A stretch of DNA of 64,000 nt from an uncultured bacterium (GCA_943788935.1 CALSSE010000014.1:1-64000); one strand, 5' to 3'; shown: positions 27,201 through 35,866, counted from the first letter of the stretch. Notes: a model not told the origin generated them from the letters alone. Translations and numbers: made by a program.

Positions 27201-29913
27201 TTCTGAACCGGTAGAGACCACTAATGGGGGTATGAGCAGCGAGAATGGTCCGTTTTTAATCAATGGCTGCTCACCGAGAATAGAGATCTGTAATGGCGAA
27301 GATGACGACTGCGATGGAGTGGTCGATAATGTCTCCAACCTAGATCGAGATGCTGATAATTGTGGCGTCTGTGGAGTCAAATGTGACTATCCGGAAGGTG
27401 AAGGCTCTTGCGTCCAAGGAGTGTGTCGACTTGCGCGTTGCTTACCGGGCTTTGTGAACGCCGATGGCTCAAGCGCGAATGGTTGCGAAGAGGTCTGCGA
27501 GATTAATTCTGAGCTCGAAGATGGTACCGATGTTTGCAATATGCGCGATGATGACTGTGATGGAGTTGTCGATGAAGGATACAATTTGGGTCAAGATGCA
27601 GATCATTGCGGAGCATGTGGAGTGAGCTGTTATGTCAGAGGAGTCACCGAGGCAAGCTGTCTCTCTGGGCGCTGTGTTATCTCAGCCTGTGAGACTGGCT
27701 TCTTGAACCTCGATGGGGATGCCTTAAATGGTTGTGAGTATCTCTGCGAAGGAGCCGGGGCCTCAGAGCAGTGTAATGGTAGCGATGATGACTGTGATGG
27801 TCGAGTTGATGAGGAGGTCCCGCTAGAGGTGAGCTGTCTCACCGAGGGACTCTGCGCCGGAGTTCGTCCAGAGTGTCGAGGAGATGATGGCGCTGTGTGT
27901 TTATATCCAGCAGAGGTGAAGCTCTCAGGGGAGATACGGTGTGATGGCCGAGATGAGGACTGTGATGGTCTAGTCGATGAGGATTTCTTAGGGCTAGGGG
28001 ATCCCTGCGATAGCGATGATGATGACCTCTGCTTTAATGGTGTCAGCGCTTGCTCGAATGATCGCAGCGCGGTCATTTGCCAAGAGAGAGTGAATATCAT
28101 TGAACGCTGTGATGGGGAGGATAATGACTGCGATGAACGGATCGATGAGGGCTTCTTTCTCCTCTTTGACGCGCTCAATTGCGGCGTTTGTGGCCAGCAA
28201 TGCCCAACGGTAAACACCGTCAGCAGCTGTCGCGATGGTGCGTGTGTCGTCGATGACTGCATGGCGGGATATGTTGACCTTGACCAAGACCCGACTAACG
28301 GCTGCGAATATACCTGTGAGGTTGACTCAGCGGCAGGGTCTGAGGGGATGGGAGCTGAGGGAGTGGAGGTCACAGAGCGCTGTGATGGTGTCGATAATGA
28401 CTGCGATGGGCGAGTAGATGAAGAGCTCAGCCCTCCTCAAGATGCCACTTGCCTCGAGTTGGGAATCTGCGCAGGGATCTCGCCGACATGTTTGGGCGCA
28501 GCGGGCTTTGTTTGTCTCTACCCTGGTAACTATGAGCTCGGAGAAGAGACTCGCTGCGACAGTCAAGACAATGACTGTGATGGTCTCATTGATGAGTCTT
28601 TTCCTGAGCTAGGTGCGCTCTGTGATGGCGCGGATAATGACCTCTGTCTGGGCGGCGTATTGCGCTGCTCAGCTGACCCCATCGCCGCGCTCATCTGTAG
28701 TGACTCCCCTGATGGGATAAGCGAGCGCTGTGATGAAGTAGACAATGACTGTGATGGGTTCATCGATGAGAATTATGATCTGAGCGGAGACCCACTTAAC
28801 TGCGGACGCTGTGGGGTCACCTGTTCGCAAGAATCAGCAGAGACTCAATGTTTTGAAGGACTCTGCGAAATTACCGCCTGCGCAGAGGGCCTCTATGATG
28901 TCAACGGCGTGACGTTAGATGGTTGCGAATACAGCTGTGAACCAAGTTTAGAGGGCGTCGAGGTATGTAATGGGGTAGATGATGATTGCGACGGTAATAT
29001 TGACGAGGAGATCTCGCCTCCCGTCGACCTCTCCTGCGATGCCCCCGGAGTCTGTCGTGGCGTTAGTCCAAGTTGTAGAGGAGAGGTTGGGTTTGTCTGT
29101 GAGTTCCCCGAGGAGGTTTATCAGGGGGTAGAGACTCGCTGCGATCAGCTCGATAATGACTGTGATGGTCAAGTCGATGAGGCGAGTGCTCAGCCAGCGC
29201 TCGCTATCCTTGGTGAGCTCTGCGGAGGTGGGGTGGGCGCCTGTGCTCGTCAAGGGGTACAGGTCTGCTCTCAAGATGAAGAAGGTACACGCTGTAGCGC
29301 ATCTGAAGGACAAGCGAGCGCTGAGCTTTGTAATGGGATTGATGATGACTGTGATGGGCGAGTCGATGAGGAGATCGAACGGGAGAGTGAAATGGTCTTG
29401 GTTAGCCAAGGAGGGCTCAACTACTGGATCGATCGTTGGGAGGCGAGCCGACCCGACGCGACCGAGAACTCGATCGGCTTAGATGTGAGTCGATCATGCA
29501 GCAAGCCACAAGTCAAACCTTGGGCTAATGTGACTTTGCTAGAGGCTGAAGAGGCTTGTAGCGCTCGCGGGAAACGCTTATGTACTGACCGAGAGTGGAC
29601 TACCGCCTGCGGAGAGATTTATCCTTATGGATCGTTTTATAATCCGACTGCCTGCGTGACCGAGGAGGCGGAGATGAGGGAAACAGGCTCCTCTGCTCTG
29701 TGTGAGAGTGCCATTGGAACCTTTGACATGTCGGGAAACCTTGCCGAGTGGGCGCTCTGTGAACAAGCGCAGGACTGCCAAATCGTCCACCCGCAACTCG
29801 GCGGAAGCTACGCTGATCGAGTCGTTGATATATGGCGCTGTGACTTTCGTGGAAACGCCGTTCCTACGATCTCAACCGCGACCGCTGGTTTCCGTTGTTG
29901 CGCTGATCCTTAA
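24265..29913 (+). CDS. Giant exported MopE-type protein: two Cys-rich proteins fused, FGE-like end
   Basis: 1882 residues. After the signal segment (SSLLLFSMNAEAQ) comes a DUF4114-like domain (FYFGFEDLFRGGDNDFEDTLVL). Ten DCDG-x-x-DE repeats follow (about 225-665), with Cys spacing typical of the 'putative metal-binding' MopE repeats. Next is a Cys-rich EGF-like section (about 670-875). Near residue 921 GGC, then RRGRRLPLFFMLLFSMLIFSRK looks like a C-terminal MYXO-CTERM-type signal. Without a stop it runs into a lipoprotein-like signal ending LSLVFSAC (Cys976). Eleven more DCDG repeats (about 1015-1700) follow, then an FGE-sulfatase/SUMF1-like domain (WIDRWEASRP, GKRLCTDREWTTAC, DMSGNLAEWA, GGSY, TAGFRCC). 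The FGE active-site Cys pair is not evident. It probably binds metal or acts structurally at the surface. The annotated start lacks a ribosome site; see 24110. Confidence 0.82.
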   Translation: MMISSLLLFSMNAEAQLTQPDGSVIPAQNNLANILNNAPLNEGINVINEASLVPEVFTPNNSLTFSFVAEGGGYENAFGWYNLGDDVTQAQNRFVIFNCAVEPTNPYETRVINFCGNPEWKGGAIGFFLITPQRRDGGGRRSPNCARNDNVGYIYYSEPRLNIDEDPNNAFIHHLVYRSNTYPNAFYFGFEDLFRGGDNDFEDTLVLVEGLLVGDAPELCDGLDDDCDGRIDEGAEVNCSSVCGQGLRLCEEGALSACSAPDPVEELCDGIDNDCDGQLDEGVTQVCNNACGEGVEVCVVGQWAGCTAPTPTEERCNNVDEDCDGVVDEGLAISCVNGCGVEGERQCVAGSYGLCDAPPPVIELCDGADNDCDGRVDENVIQICNNGCGSGVERCESGVFVACDAPTPSLEVCDGADNDCDGLIDEEITRECTSQCGAVGVEQCLGGLWIGCTAIQPRLEVCNLIDDDCDGRVDESLSQECQSACGQGEQQCSEGAWSACDAPLPQRETCDGEDQDCDGRIDEGVTQSCRAECGVGLQLCINGLFLDCNIPPPQEELCDDIDNDCDGLIDERLERSCDALCGSGSELCIEGEWVDCSAPTPRAETCNALDDDCDGLIDEALIRVCDNPCGEGMSRCELGRWSDCPALSATEERCDGEDNDCDGLSDERVICEEASAICIRGRCAEPCASGECSVGQECIEDVCLDLPCQNCRTYEICENDRCLDPCSTIDCAEGQYCDQGECLEGECYEGGCTAGKICVGGRCRPNDCDLVSCGLEEGCLDGRCFVSCAQVNCADSQRCVRGECIADACQDISCAEGELCTAGGCVPDVCSNVLCPPQRRCEMGRCVDDPCTRVNCPAESECVLRREGVTDCIPLLSSTMDEPSVVYPESEAGEEGSPINVLGGDPVTEEEEVAESIAGGCQQTERRGRRLPLFFMLLFSMLIFSRKFLSRRHLFFNASIRLLISLLSLSLVFSACDESSEPVETTNGGMSSENGPFLINGCSPRIEICNGEDDDCDGVVDNVSNLDRDADNCGVCGVKCDYPEGEGSCVQGVCRLARCLPGFVNADGSSANGCEEVCEINSELEDGTDVCNMRDDDCDGVVDEGYNLGQDADHCGACGVSCYVRGVTEASCLSGRCVISACETGFLNLDGDALNGCEYLCEGAGASEQCNGSDDDCDGRVDEEVPLEVSCLTEGLCAGVRPECRGDDGAVCLYPAEVKLSGEIRCDGRDEDCDGLVDEDFLGLGDPCDSDDDDLCFNGVSACSNDRSAVICQERVNIIERCDGEDNDCDERIDEGFFLLFDALNCGVCGQQCPTVNTVSSCRDGACVVDDCMAGYVDLDQDPTNGCEYTCEVDSAAGSEGMGAEGVEVTERCDGVDNDCDGRVDEELSPPQDATCLELGICAGISPTCLGAAGFVCLYPGNYELGEETRCDSQDNDCDGLIDESFPELGALCDGADNDLCLGGVLRCSADPIAALICSDSPDGISERCDEVDNDCDGFIDENYDLSGDPLNCGRCGVTCSQESAETQCFEGLCEITACAEGLYDVNGVTLDGCEYSCEPSLEGVEVCNGVDDDCDGNIDEEISPPVDLSCDAPGVCRGVSPSCRGEVGFVCEFPEEVYQGVETRCDQLDNDCDGQVDEASAQPALAILGELCGGGVGACARQGVQVCSQDEEGTRCSASEGQASAELCNGIDDDCDGRVDEEIERESEMVLVSQGGLNYWIDRWEASRPDATENSIGLDVSRSCSKPQVKPWANVTLLEAEEACSARGKRLCTDREWTTACGEIYPYGSFYNPTACVTEEAEMRETGSSALCESAIGTFDMSGNLAEWALCEQAQDCQIVHPQLGGSYADRVVDIWRCDFRGNAVPTISTATAGFRCCADP

Positions 29914-29981
29914 TCCACACTAATCTACAGGGCGTCTCTAGCCTGTGTGCGACTCTCCCTATGTAAAGAAATGGCTCAACG

Positions 29982-31046
29982 ATGACTCATAAATCGTTTT
30001 GGCGACCGACCTCGTCACTATTATACCTCTCACTCCTCGCGGTCTTATGTGGCTGTGAGTCTTCGGAAGAGGGAGAGATGAGCGCCGGAGAGATGAGCGC
30101 TGGAGAGATGAGCGCTGGAGAGATGAGCGCTGGAGAGATGAGCGCTGGAGAGATGAGCGCTGGAGAGATGAGCGCTGGAGAGATGAGCGCTGGAGAGATG
30201 AGCGCTGGAGAGATGAGCGCTGGAGAGATGAGCGCCGGAGAGATGAGCGCCGGAGAGATGAGCGCCGGAGAGATGAGCGCCGGAGAGATGAGCGCCGGAG
30301 AGATGAGCGCCGGAGAGATGAGCGCCGGAGAGATGAGCGCTGGAGAGATGAGCGCCGGCTCAGGACCGATGTGTACAGACGCTACCCAATGCCCTGTTCC
30401 CCCGCCGGTCGCGCTTGTTGAGTGTGAAGAAGAGTGGGTCGTCGATGTGGTCTTTACTCCCATCTGCGTCGAGGGGATGTGCGATATGGAGAGGAGTACC
30501 CGTCAGCAGCGAAACTGTGCTGAAGAGGGAAGGGTTTGTCGTGACGGAGAGTGCCTGACTCCCCCTATGTCTGCTGTATGTGATCAAGAAACCCCCTGCT
30601 CTGAGAATGAGCTGTGTGTCTATAATGAGGGTCTCTGTGGCGCGATAGGCTTCAGCGATGGTCAAGGCAGATGTCAAATGATCCCTAATCTCTGCGACGC
30701 TGTGGTGTCACCAGTTTGTGGCTGTAATGGAGAGCGCTATTCCAACGACTGTGTCGCTCGCTCAGCGGCAGTTGATGTCAGCCGCTTTGGTGGCTGTGCG
30801 GATGAAGAGGAGAGCGGTCGTTATGTCTGTGGTCAACAGACCTGTGATACACAGACATATTGCGCTATTTTCATGAACGACATCGCTGGCTCAGACCAGC
30901 CTGAGTATAGCACTGATTGCGCCCCTCTACCTGAGCAATGTGCTGAGTCTAACGTTCAGAGCTGCACAGCCTGCTTTATGCCGGATCTGTTCCTCACTTG
31001 CAGCGAAGTCGGTGAGCAGCTCATCGTCGTCTATCCAGGAGGCTAA
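29982..31046 (+). CDS. Lipoprotein with 19 MSAGE repeats and a Kazal-type inhibitor domain
   Basis: 354 residues. Signal peptide with lipobox LCGC (Cys25), then 19 perfect units of five residues (G-E-M-S-A) that form a flexible stalk of 95 residues. The rest is Cys-rich. Residues about 225-270 contain a Kazal-type serine protease inhibitor fold (CQMIPNLCDAVVSPVCGC, GERYSNDCVARSAAVDVS, GGC). Other Cys pairs (CDQETPCSENELCVYNEGLC) look EGF-like. It is likely a surface lipoprotein whose stalk holds an inhibitor or adhesive head away from the membrane. It follows the giant MopE-type gene by 68 bases, and recN starts 8 bases after its stop, so part of the recN ribosome site lies inside this gene. 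Confidence 0.85.
   Translation: MTHKSFWRPTSSLLYLSLLAVLCGCESSEEGEMSAGEMSAGEMSAGEMSAGEMSAGEMSAGEMSAGEMSAGEMSAGEMSAGEMSAGEMSAGEMSAGEMSAGEMSAGEMSAGEMSAGEMSAGEMSAGSGPMCTDATQCPVPPPVALVECEEEWVVDVVFTPICVEGMCDMERSTRQQRNCAEEGRVCRDGECLTPPMSAVCDQETPCSENELCVYNEGLCGAIGFSDGQGRCQMIPNLCDAVVSPVCGCNGERYSNDCVARSAAVDVSRFGGCADEEESGRYVCGQQTCDTQTYCAIFMNDIAGSDQPEYSTDCAPLPEQCAESNVQSCTACFMPDLFLTCSEVGEQLIVVYPGG
30072..30356. repeat. 19-copy 15-bp tandem array
   Basis: Nineteen contiguous copies of GGAGAGATGAGCGCY with no length variation. The only variable base is the last (C or T), in order C, nine T, seven C, T, C. The block pattern points to recent expansion by unequal exchange or slippage with selection for frame. 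The antisense frame is also open but needs no gene. Confidence 0.97.
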
Positions 31047-31054
31047 AGCCCTAG

Positions 31055-32773
31055 ATGCTAGAGTCTATTCTGATTCAAAATTTCGCCTTGATCGATATGC
31101 TTCGCATCAAGATAGAACCTGGGCTGACCGTGATCACCGGCGAGACCGGTGCGGGGAAGTCAACTTTTCTGAAGGCGCTTCATCTCATTAGCGGTGGACG
31201 TGCGCACACTAGCCTCATTCGTACAGGTACTGAAGAGTCTAAAATCGAAGCAAAATTTAACCTCAAGGAGGATAAACAGCTCTCGGATCTACTACGCTCA
31301 CTGAGGATTAAGGATGGTAAGAAGATCGTCATCACTCGGGTATTGAGGAGGGGAGTGAAAGGCAAGAAGAGCGGGGCGAAGAACAGCGCCTTAATCAATG
31401 GGGTATCGGTGAGTATCTCTACGCTACAGAGGGTCATGAGCGCAGTCTTGGAGATCTCAGGTCAAGATGACGCGCACCACTTGCGACAGGCCTCAACTCA
31501 CCTCAATCTTATCGATCAAGCCGCTAATCTTGAGGATAGTCGCCGCCTTCTTGAATCTACTTATCAGCAATTGGCGCAGATCGATGATGAGCTACAGCTC
31601 TCATTTGATCGTCAAAAGAGCCAAACAGATCGTGAGGACTTCCTCAGCTTCCAGCTCATCGAGCTCACCGAGGCTCACCTCGAAGACCCATTAGAGGACG
31701 AGCGTCTACAGCAAAGGATCGCTCAACTCCGTAACGCTGCTCGACTCAAAGAAGACGCTTATACTGTCGAGAGGGTCCTCTATACTCAGCAGAACTCGGC
31801 GATCGAATTGCTCAATCACGCGTTAAGTTCTCTTGAGCGACTCCTCGAGGTCGATGACACTTTAAGACCTTCTTACGATGATCTACAAACCTCGCTAGCG
31901 ATCACCGAGGACATCGCACGAAGTGCCTCAAGTTATGCTCGTGGACTCAGCAGTGACACCTCTGGACTAGGGGACATTGAAGATCGCTTCGATCTACTCA
32001 AGCGTCTCAAGAAGAAGCATCGAGGGACTCTCGCCGAGGTGATCACTCGTCGCGATGAAATCGCCAGAGAGCTAGTCAGCTTTGAGAGCTTGGAAGAGAG
32101 GATCCGAGTCCTTCGTGAGCAGCGTCGAGTAATTGGTCAGAGCTTATTGAGTCAAGCAGAAGCCTTGAGTAAAGCGCGTCATCGCTTCGCACCCACCCTC
32201 TGCGCCTCGATTGAGCGAGAGCTCAAAGACCTGGGAATGTCTAAAGCTAAACTCGAAGTAGAGTTTATCCCTCAGCAGGCGAGCCAGGGCTGTGAGATCG
32301 GAGATGTGGTGGTTGGTCCGAGAGGGCTAGAACGAGCCAATCTCCTCATCAGCGCAAACCCCGGCGAACCACTTTTACCTGTGCAAAGTGCCGCTTCAGG
32401 TGGAGAGATTTCTCGAATCACTCTCGCCATTAAGCGAGTGATCGCCGACCTCGACCCGGTCAGCGTCTATGTCTTTGATGAAGTCGATGCAGGCGTAGGA
32501 GGGCCAACCGCAGAGGCCTTAGGGATGAAGCTCAAGCATGTCTCCCGATCACGGCAAGTACTCTGTATCACCCACCTCCCCCAAGTGGCGGGTATCGGAG
32601 ACCAGCATCTCTTTGTCTCTAAACAGGTCAGAGGGGAGCGAACTCGCTCATTGATCAAGTCTCTTACTCGAGAGCAACGTATCGAGGAGGTCTCCCGTAT
32701 GCTTGGCGGAAAGAGGATCACCGATCGGACGCGCGCTAACGCGGAAGAGCTTCTCGGTCTCGGTGAAGCGTAA
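31055..32773 (+). CDS. recN: DNA repair protein RecN
   Basis: SMC-like ATPase for double-strand break repair; 572 residues, normal length. Walker A GETGAGKST (about 29-37), a long Glu/Leu/Arg coiled-coil middle, the ABC signature SAASGGEISRITLAIK, and Walker B VYVFDEVDAGVGG followed by VLCITHLPQVA. MLESILIQNFALID is the classic N-terminus. The ATG at 31055 is 12 bases after AGGAGG (31037-31042), which lies in the preceding lipoprotein gene, so there is mild translational coupling. The converging DUF1338 gene ends 12 bases beyond. Confidence 0.97.
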   Translation: MLESILIQNFALIDMLRIKIEPGLTVITGETGAGKSTFLKALHLISGGRAHTSLIRTGTEESKIEAKFNLKEDKQLSDLLRSLRIKDGKKIVITRVLRRGVKGKKSGAKNSALINGVSVSISTLQRVMSAVLEISGQDDAHHLRQASTHLNLIDQAANLEDSRRLLESTYQQLAQIDDELQLSFDRQKSQTDREDFLSFQLIELTEAHLEDPLEDERLQQRIAQLRNAARLKEDAYTVERVLYTQQNSAIELLNHALSSLERLLEVDDTLRPSYDDLQTSLAITEDIARSASSYARGLSSDTSGLGDIEDRFDLLKRLKKKHRGTLAEVITRRDEIARELVSFESLEERIRVLREQRRVIGQSLLSQAEALSKARHRFAPTLCASIERELKDLGMSKAKLEVEFIPQQASQGCEIGDVVVGPRGLERANLLISANPGEPLLPVQSAASGGEISRITLAIKRVIADLDPVSVYVFDEVDAGVGGPTAEALGMKLKHVSRSRQVLCITHLPQVAGIGDQHLFVSKQVRGERTRSLIKSLTREQRIEEVSRMLGGKRITDRTRANAEELLGLGEA

Positions 32774-32784
32774 GTGATCTATCC

Positions 32785-33594
32785 CTATCGATGAGTGCTA
32801 TCGAAGATCTGATTGGCGTTGCCGGCGACGAAGCCCTCAAAAAGTATCCCGCTAGGGAGCGGGTAGCGGAGCGCGAACTCATAGAAACAGGTGGGAACCT
32901 CAGCCTCAGTCCCACAGGCAAAGAGATACGGTCGGCGATCAGCGAGGGTAGAGGATTGGGCAAGATACACCTCAGACCCCCCTTTGATGAGACCTCCGAC
33001 TTGGTTGAGAGCGAAATCTCGATCGAGCAGAAAGCGATTGACCTCTTGGAGTGCACTCAGCCCCTTTAAGTGGTTCACCGAGACGGTGAAGTGATTAGCG
33101 GTGAGCCCCATGGTCGCTAGCCACCCCGCGTACTCACTCTCTGCGGCAAGGCTTAGATAATCGGCATGACTCGGTGTGGGCCACGCTAACCCTCGATAGA
33201 GATCTCTGAGACTCAAGTCAGTAATATGGCACTGGGCGAGGAGCTGCTCTATGATTTGCTGTTGCTTATGCGGAAGCTCAGCCCGTCTCAGCTCACTAGC
33301 GAATATTTTGGGGGCCAAGGGGTCATCAGCGCGGAGGGCGATCGCGTTGAGATGCTTGTCTGGAAAATCATAATGAGCAAAGGGATGATAGCCAATCTGA
33401 GAGAGGACTCGACACAATGAGTCGAGATCGATAGGGCTCTGGTCAAAGGTGCGAAAGGCGACGTGGTCATTCACCACCACCTCTCCTCGCTCTAGAAAGA
33501 GTCGCTCGATGGTGAGCGCTTGCGGGGTATGCTGGGTATAAGATGCCCATAGCTCATTAAAGAAGGTGTTTTGGTTCATTTGCTCATGGTTCAT
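32785..33594 (-). CDS. DUF1338 protein (2-oxoadipate dioxygenase/decarboxylase-like)
   Basis: 269 residues. The family is that of HglS/YdcJ, a non-haem iron enzyme that converts 2-oxoadipate to D-2-hydroxyglutarate in lysine breakdown. NDHVAFRTF (about 42-50), HYDFPDKHLNAIALR (74-88) and the late YEFALRYP (FYEFALRYPLPSG) are family-like blocks with the His and Glu expected to hold iron. No other lysine-catabolism gene is in the window. The start ATG 33594 has a weak upstream site; an in-frame ATG five codons later is possible. It converges on recN. The reaction is inferred from family, not shown here. Confidence 0.75.
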   Translation of the reverse strand: MNHEQMNQNTFFNELWASYTQHTPQALTIERLFLERGEVVVNDHVAFRTFDQSPIDLDSLCRVLSQIGYHPFAHYDFPDKHLNAIALRADDPLAPKIFASELRRAELPHKQQQIIEQLLAQCHITDLSLRDLYRGLAWPTPSHADYLSLAAESEYAGWLATMGLTANHFTVSVNHLKGLSALQEVNRFLLDRDFALNQVGGLIKGGSEVYLAQSSTLADRRPYLFACGTEAEVPTCFYEFALRYPLPSGILFEGFVAGNANQIFDSTHR

Positions 33595-33806
33595 CTGCTC
33601 TGACCGATCATATCAAGTGTAGCTAGTGCGATAATACCACTACGACCGAAGGGAGGGTACCACAGGGAAGCCGCTCAGTCATAGGTGCTTAATACTCGAG
33701 GCTCAAGACTAAGATTAGCTAGAGGAAAAGATGGGAGGTCTTCCATTACTACTTCAATTCTCGATATAAGAATGTAGGGATACTCATCTAAGAATTTGAT
33801 TAACGA

Positions 33807-33890
33807 GAGATTACAGAGATTACAGGAATTACAGAGATTACAGAGATTACAGGAATTACAGAGATTACAGAGAGTACAGAGAGCGAGGCG
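33807..33890. repeat. 27-bp higher-order tandem repeat in the leader of the 33.9-kb gene
   Basis: A 9-base motif (GAGATTACA and variant GGAATTACA) forms a 27-base higher unit, with copies starting at 33807, 33834 and 33861; the last decays to GAGAGTACAGAGAG. It ends less than 12 bases before the next ATG (33899), so copy number would alter the distance to the ribosome site or promoter. Confidence 0.9.
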
Positions 33891-33898
33891 AGTAAATC

Positions 33899-34567
33899 AT
33901 GTTAAGAGAAGCAGGGGAGAATGAGCCCTCACAACAGATAAAGAGAGCTCTCTCGATCGCGAGTGTACTGAAGAGATGGGTGCTGGTCGGGGGAGCATTG
34001 AGCGCTCTCTGTATGGGCTGCGCACCGACGCTAAGCGAGTCGCTGAACGCGACGACGTTGTCAGCCCCTATATCAGCAGAGGCTCCTATCTTGATCGATG
34101 TTGAAGCCTCTGAGTTGAGATGGGAGCCCCCCATTATCTTAGCTTCTCAAAATCAAGCGTATCAGATGCGGCAGCGACTCGCAGTTGCCTTACAGGCAAC
34201 TTTGAATGGACAAAGTATCACCGCGACCAATCTAAAGAATCGACGTCCAGTCCGCTTCCTATTAAGAGTAGAGGACATCACTCATGGGTACCTGAGGATG
34301 CTTTTCCCTTGTTTGATCTATTTTACGATTCTTGGATGTCCCGGAAGCGCAGTGAGCGCGCGGGTTTCTCTCACTTTAGATTACCGCGGGGAGCTTTATC
34401 GTGTCTCCGCCTTCGGAGAGGCGATCTTTAACATCTATCAGTTTGGGCAGAGCGAGGAGCCACCTGAGCTAAGAGCTGTGGGGGTCGCGCTCGCCAAGGC
34501 GGTGAGAGAGCTCGCTAGAGAACTCAGACTCGATCAAGACACACCGCTCAATGAAGGAGGTCCATGA
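33899..34567 (+). CDS. Predicted lipoprotein, unknown function
   Basis: 222 residues. A basic N-region (QQIKRALSIASVLKRW) and hydrophobic segment lead to lipobox LCMGC (Cys41). The body has no family I recognise. A hydrophobic stretch (LRMLFPCLIYFTILGCPG, about 130-148) interrupts a beta-type domain (VSARVSLTLDYRGELYRVSAFGEAIF). It shares its final four bases with the start of the next lipoprotein gene (ATGA), so they are one operon and may assemble together. GAGGCGAG precedes ATG 33899, immediately after a tandem repeat. Confidence 0.72.
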   Translation: MLREAGENEPSQQIKRALSIASVLKRWVLVGGALSALCMGCAPTLSESLNATTLSAPISAEAPILIDVEASELRWEPPIILASQNQAYQMRQRLAVALQATLNGQSITATNLKNRRPVRFLLRVEDITHGYLRMLFPCLIYFTILGCPGSAVSARVSLTLDYRGELYRVSAFGEAIFNIYQFGQSEEPPELRAVGVALAKAVRELARELRLDQDTPLNEGGP

Positions 34568-35361
34568 TGAATAAGGTGAAGTCATCGGCGATCAGTCAGA
34601 GGCGAGGTCGAGCGAACCCTGTACTTTTGGGTACCCACTCTCTGGTAGCGACATTCATCATCGCGCTCACCCTACTAGTGTTAACAGGCTGTGCTCGCTC
34701 TTTTGTTGTCTCTGCGACCGCCACTAGAGATTTCCCTGAGACATGGTCCGAGACCCTCTCTAAGGTGGAAACAGCGCGAGAGGTCTCTCGATTGAAACGG
34801 TCCCCTCAGCTCGCCTCGGCTGAGTCTCAAATAGCACAACGCCCCCTCCCTCCTCCAAACTTCACGGGTGAGCTCGAGCGGGTCGCTGTTTTGGAGCTCT
34901 CTAATCGAGTCCCCAAACAGGTCAGCGTCGATGAGATCTCCTATCTCAGCGACCAGTTACGAACCGTAGCGAGCTATTTGCCAAAGTCTAAATATCTGGT
35001 GCTCACCAAGGAGAGCCTAGAGGTGCTCATCGATCCTTCGGTCAATGTAGAGGACTGTGTAGGTAAATGTGAAGTGGAGACGGGTCGCTTAGTGGGTGCT
35101 CATTGGATCCTCACCGGCGAGGTGGTGCGTTTTGGTCGTAGTCTCAGGGTGAGCTTAAAGGTGCATAACACTCAGAGCGGTCAGTTTTTGAAGGGCACCT
35201 TCCTCAAGGGTAACTCGGTTGAAGAGCTTGAAGCACAACTTCATCGACAAGCGCTATCTCTCGTTAAAGAGGTCTCCCCAAAGTGGGGTCGATGGCTCGA
35301 TCGAGTGACCTCTAAGGGCCTAGATAAGCAGTTGGAGTACTTGAGGGAGCGAACTCGATAA
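34564..35361 (+). CDS. Lipoprotein with TolB-N/CsgG-like domain
   Basis: 265 residues. A long N-region and hydrophobic segment end at LTGC (about Cys42). The mature part has VAVLELSNRVPKQVSVDEIS, YLSDQLRTVA, YLVLTKESLEVLI, CEVETGRLVGAHWILTGEVVRFG and LRVSLKVHNTQSG. This is the layout of CsgG/LpoB/TolB N-terminal-type domains in periplasmic lipoproteins that help assemble envelope structures. ATG 34564 overlaps the preceding stop and has AGGAGG seven bases before it. A role with the preceding lipoprotein is likely; the target process is unknown. Confidence 0.72.
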   Translation: MMNKVKSSAISQRRGRANPVLLGTHSLVATFIIALTLLVLTGCARSFVVSATATRDFPETWSETLSKVETAREVSRLKRSPQLASAESQIAQRPLPPPNFTGELERVAVLELSNRVPKQVSVDEISYLSDQLRTVASYLPKSKYLVLTKESLEVLIDPSVNVEDCVGKCEVETGRLVGAHWILTGEVVRFGRSLRVSLKVHNTQSGQFLKGTFLKGNSVEELEAQLHRQALSLVKEVSPKWGRWLDRVTSKGLDKQLEYLRERTR

Positions 35362-35866
35362 CGCCTCACTCACGATGAGCTGAGGTTAAGACAAGAGCGG
35401 TCCCTCTCATCGCTTGATTCACGACTTGAGATCATCGTACAGTTTTACTCTGAGGCTGTTTCAACTCTGAGGTGCTCAGTCCTCGCAAGCGCTCTCAACT
35501 TCGCCATAAAAGTTGATATTCACCGCCTCACCGACTCCTGTGTAAGCACTCATCGGAATGACTGTGCCTACGGCGGGCGTTACCAGCCCCGAGATAACCA
35601 GCAGCTGGCCCATGAGTAGAAGAGATCGATGGCGCGTTGTCTGTGATCTCCATGTTGAGGTTTAAGTGTTCCTTAATCGCTACTTGCGCGAGACTCGCTA
35701 GAAAAGACAGGGGGTATACTCAACTCACTTAAGAGACGCTCTAGCTCAGCTCCGTAAAATGAAATAACTTAGTTAAGAGTTTTATTTATCTAGATTGAAT
35801 CATTAAACAAAGAGATTGCATGCTCTCACTATTTAATGTGAACTTTAGCTCTAAACTAAACCACTA
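35362..35866. other. Intergenic region before the sulfatase gene
   Basis: 505 bases. Apart from a possible 45-codon minus-strand frame (35476-35613), I see no gene. The last 100 bases before the sulfatase start are AT-rich and may hold its promoter. Confidence 0.5.
35476..35613 (-). CDS. Possible small exported peptide
   Basis: 45 codons: MGQLLVISGLVTPAVGTVIP leads into a short polar tail ending ESACED. The first part resembles a signal segment. No ribosome site is clear and upstream in-frame codons (RSQTTRHRSLLL) extend the signal-like character without a start, so this may be a remnant of a truncated exported protein. Confidence 0.22.
   Translation of the reverse strand: MGQLLVISGLVTPAVGTVIPMSAYTGVGEAVNINFYGEVESACED

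Noticed and set aside
24280..29800. Many antisense open frames in the MopE-type gene
   Set aside because: They mirror the Cys-Asp repeats and lack starts and ribosome sites.
29987..30463. A minus-strand gene of ALISP repeats
   Set aside because: It is the exact antisense of the 15-bp array; both strands are open because the repeat has no stop in either frame.
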